Source of the DNA: Acidobacteriota bacterium | GTDB lineage: Bacteria > Acidobacteriota > Thermoanaerobaculia > Multivoradales > Multivoraceae | Assembly: GCA_026708285.1 (NCBI GenBank) | Contig: JAPOVF010000083.1 | Location: forward strand, 1 to 34,877 | Length of the DNA stretch: 34,877 bases | Direction: 5' to 3' | Shown here: positions 33,557-34,877 of the stretch, piece by piece | Position numbering within the stretch: the stretch's first letter is position 1 | How the letters are laid out: each line of letters begins with the position of its first letter | Made by a program: the position numbers and the translations under genes | The notes under the pieces: generated by a model | What the model was told of the DNA's origin: nothing | The model's input: the letters and a program-made list of their open reading frames with translations, nothing else | Database searches by the model: none

Positions 33557-34877
33557 CTAGCCCTCCTTCTCGATCAGCTCGAGGGCGTCGCGGAGGTACG
33601 GCCCATACTCCGTCTTGCCCGGGCAGACGAACGTGCAGAGCGCCAGGTCCTCCTCCAGCAGTTCCAGGCAGCCGAGTTCCTCGGCCCGCTCAATGTCCCC
33701 GGCGACCAGGGACTTGAGCAGGAAGGTCGGCTGCAGGTCCCAGGGAAAGACGCTCTCGTAGAGGCCGATGGGCACGATGGCGCGCGGCGAGCCGTGCGTG
33801 GTCGTGGTCATCGCGAACGACCGGCGCGGCAGCAGCGAGGAAGCGAAGGCGCGGGCGCGGGAGAAGGCGCCGAAACCGGGGTTGAGCCAGCCCAGGAAGT
33901 GGCGGCCGTGGTCGTCCTCGAGCACCGATACGGTGTCGTGAAAGCGGCCGAGGTAGCCGTGGAGATCGGCCGGCATCTCCTTGCCCATCGCCGTGCGACC
34001 GCTGAGCGGCGAGCCGGTGATCACCCGCACGGTACCGTCGGGGACGGCTTCCGCACCGGTACCGATCTCGCCCCTCGTCACGTCGGCGAGCGCGGCGCCG
34101 AGCCGGGTGCGCAGCAGCCTGGGCCTCTGCACCGGTGGACCGCCCAGAGCAATGATGCGCTGGACGTCGGGTTCACCCGTGGCGAACAGGCGGCCGATCG
34201 CCAGCGTGTCCTGCAGCCCGATCTGCCACACCAGCTTGTTGCGGTCCACCGGGTCCAGGGTGTGAATGTGCAGCCCCGCGGCGCCGGCCGGGTGGGGTCC
34301 GCTGAACTCCTCGACGCGTAACGAACCGCTGGTCTCGATGCCGGCGAGCGTGCCGGGTGCGCGGCAGAGATACACCGGTCCGTCCGTCAGCCGCGCCAGC
34401 GCGGCGAGGCCCCGTTCCAGGTCGCCGGCCCGTCCGCCGGCGATCATGTCGGCGGCAGGAGCGAAGGGCTCGCTGTTCATCGCGGTCACGAAGATCGACT
34501 TCGGCGTCGATCCGGGAGCCGCGGTGCGTCCGAAGGGACGGGCCCGCAGGGCGGTCCAGTCGCCGGACTCGACCAGCAGTGCCACGACCTCCTCGCGGCT
34601 GAGCGCGCTGGGGTGGCGGCCCGTGTAGCCCGCGAAGTCGGCCTGGGCGCCGGCGCTGGCCCGGTCGGAGGCGTCCACCCGCACGACGACCGAGATCAGG
34701 GCCCGCTTCGCGCCCCGGTTCACGGCGGTCACCGTGCCCGCGGCGGGGGAGGTGAAGCGCACGCCGGGCTGCTTGCGATCCTCGAACAGGAGCTGTCCGC
34801 GCCTCACCGCATCGCCCGGTGCCACGTGCATCGCCGGCTTCATGCCCGGATAATCGGCGGCGCTGACCGCCACGGTA
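33557..34877 (-). CDS. nqrA: Na+-NQR subunit A, 5' end beyond the window
   Basis: Peripheral cytoplasmic subunit of Na+-NQR. About 440 residues are visible. The frame stays open to the window edge, and the GTG at 34873 is internal: the residues after it (SAADYPGMKPAMHVAPGDAVRRGQ) match a stretch that in NqrA follows about 30 N-terminal residues. Further family features are LLFEDRKQPGVRFTSPAAGTV, VFVTAMNSEPFAPAADMI (plus-strand 34450-34505 region) and the C-terminal GCLELLEEDLALCTFVCPGKTEYGPYLR. It heads the nqrABCDEF-apbE-nqrM order, the usual one. Confidence 0.96.
   Translation of the reverse strand, partial: TVAVSAADYPGMKPAMHVAPGDAVRRGQLLFEDRKQPGVRFTSPAAGTVTAVNRGAKRALISVVVRVDASDRASAGAQADFAGYTGRHPSALSREEVVALLVESGDWTALRARPFGRTAAPGSTPKSIFVTAMNSEPFAPAADMIAGGRAGDLERGLAALARLTDGPVYLCRAPGTLAGIETSGSLRVEEFSGPHPAGAAGLHIHTLDPVDRNKLVWQIGLQDTLAIGRLFATGEPDVQRIIALGGPPVQRPRLLRTRLGAALADVTRGEIGTGAEAVPDGTVRVITGSPLSGRTAMGKEMPADLHGYLGRFHDTVSVLEDDHGRHFLGWLNPGFGAFSRARAFASSLLPRRSFAMTTTTHGSPRAIVPIGLYESVFPWDLQPTFLLKSLVAGDIERAEELGCLELLEEDLALCTFVCPGKTEYGPYLRDALELIEKEG

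Overview
The window is high-GC, tightly packed bacterial chromosome carrying 29 protein-coding genes that I can support, two of them cut by the window edges (threonine synthase at the left, nqrA at the right). I see no rRNA, tRNA, CRISPR array, transposase or phage gene. No gene-free stretch exceeds 300 bases; the longest are 16976-17231 (256 bases, divergent promoter region) and 27627-27874 (248 bases, a large inverted repeat). The gene content (RimP-NusA-IF2 operon, RadC, complete Na+-NQR, NtrC-type regulator, archaeal-like 2-phosphoglycerate kinase and phosphoglycerate mutase) and the GC-rich codon use suggest an uncultured Gram-negative lineage, with Acidobacteriota a reasonable guess. That assignment is inference, not something the sequence proves. 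Na+-NQR together with two Na+-coupled symporter families fits a sodium-based energy economy, as in marine bacteria.

Layout. Bases 1-4339 (+): threonine synthase, an AGCS Na+:alanine-type symporter with an unusual soluble insert, and an SLC13/DASS-type anion symporter. Bases 4309-5235 (-): an agmatinase/arginase-family enzyme converging on the symporter. Bases 5337-7322 (+): radC and larC. Bases 7366-16975 (-): an information-processing run read as rimP-nusA-infB-rbfA-nrnA-truB-rpsO-pnp, with a putative promoter and terminator-like leader upstream of rimP, a second possible promoter before rpsO, and a hairpin between rpsO and pnp. Bases 17232-24734 (+): an HtrA/DegP-like protease, a sigma-54 response regulator, a stand-alone B12-binding domain, valS, birA and an unrecognised protein, nearly all joined by overlaps or gaps of a few bases. 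Bases 24736-34877 (-): nqrABCDEF-apbE, a 176-base inverted-repeat element, nqrM, a fused 2-phosphoglycerate kinase/phosphoglycerate mutase and a TrmH-family RNA methyltransferase.

How the genes work together. The NQR block is self-sufficient: six subunits, ApbE to attach FMN covalently to NqrB and NqrC, and NqrM for metal-centre maturation. The pump's sodium gradient could drive the two symporters at the left end. The rimP-pnp block couples transcription elongation, translation initiation, ribosome maturation, tRNA modification and RNA decay. The most unusual single gene is the bifunctional enzyme at 25255-27447. It joins an archaeal-type 2-phosphoglycerate kinase to an archaeal-type cofactor-independent phosphoglycerate mutase, abuts a TrmH methyltransferase, and is probably translationally coupled to nqrM through a non-standard CTG start. 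The nqrM/apbE region also carries a 35-base inverted repeat whose 17-base core recurs inside the apbE signal-peptide region.
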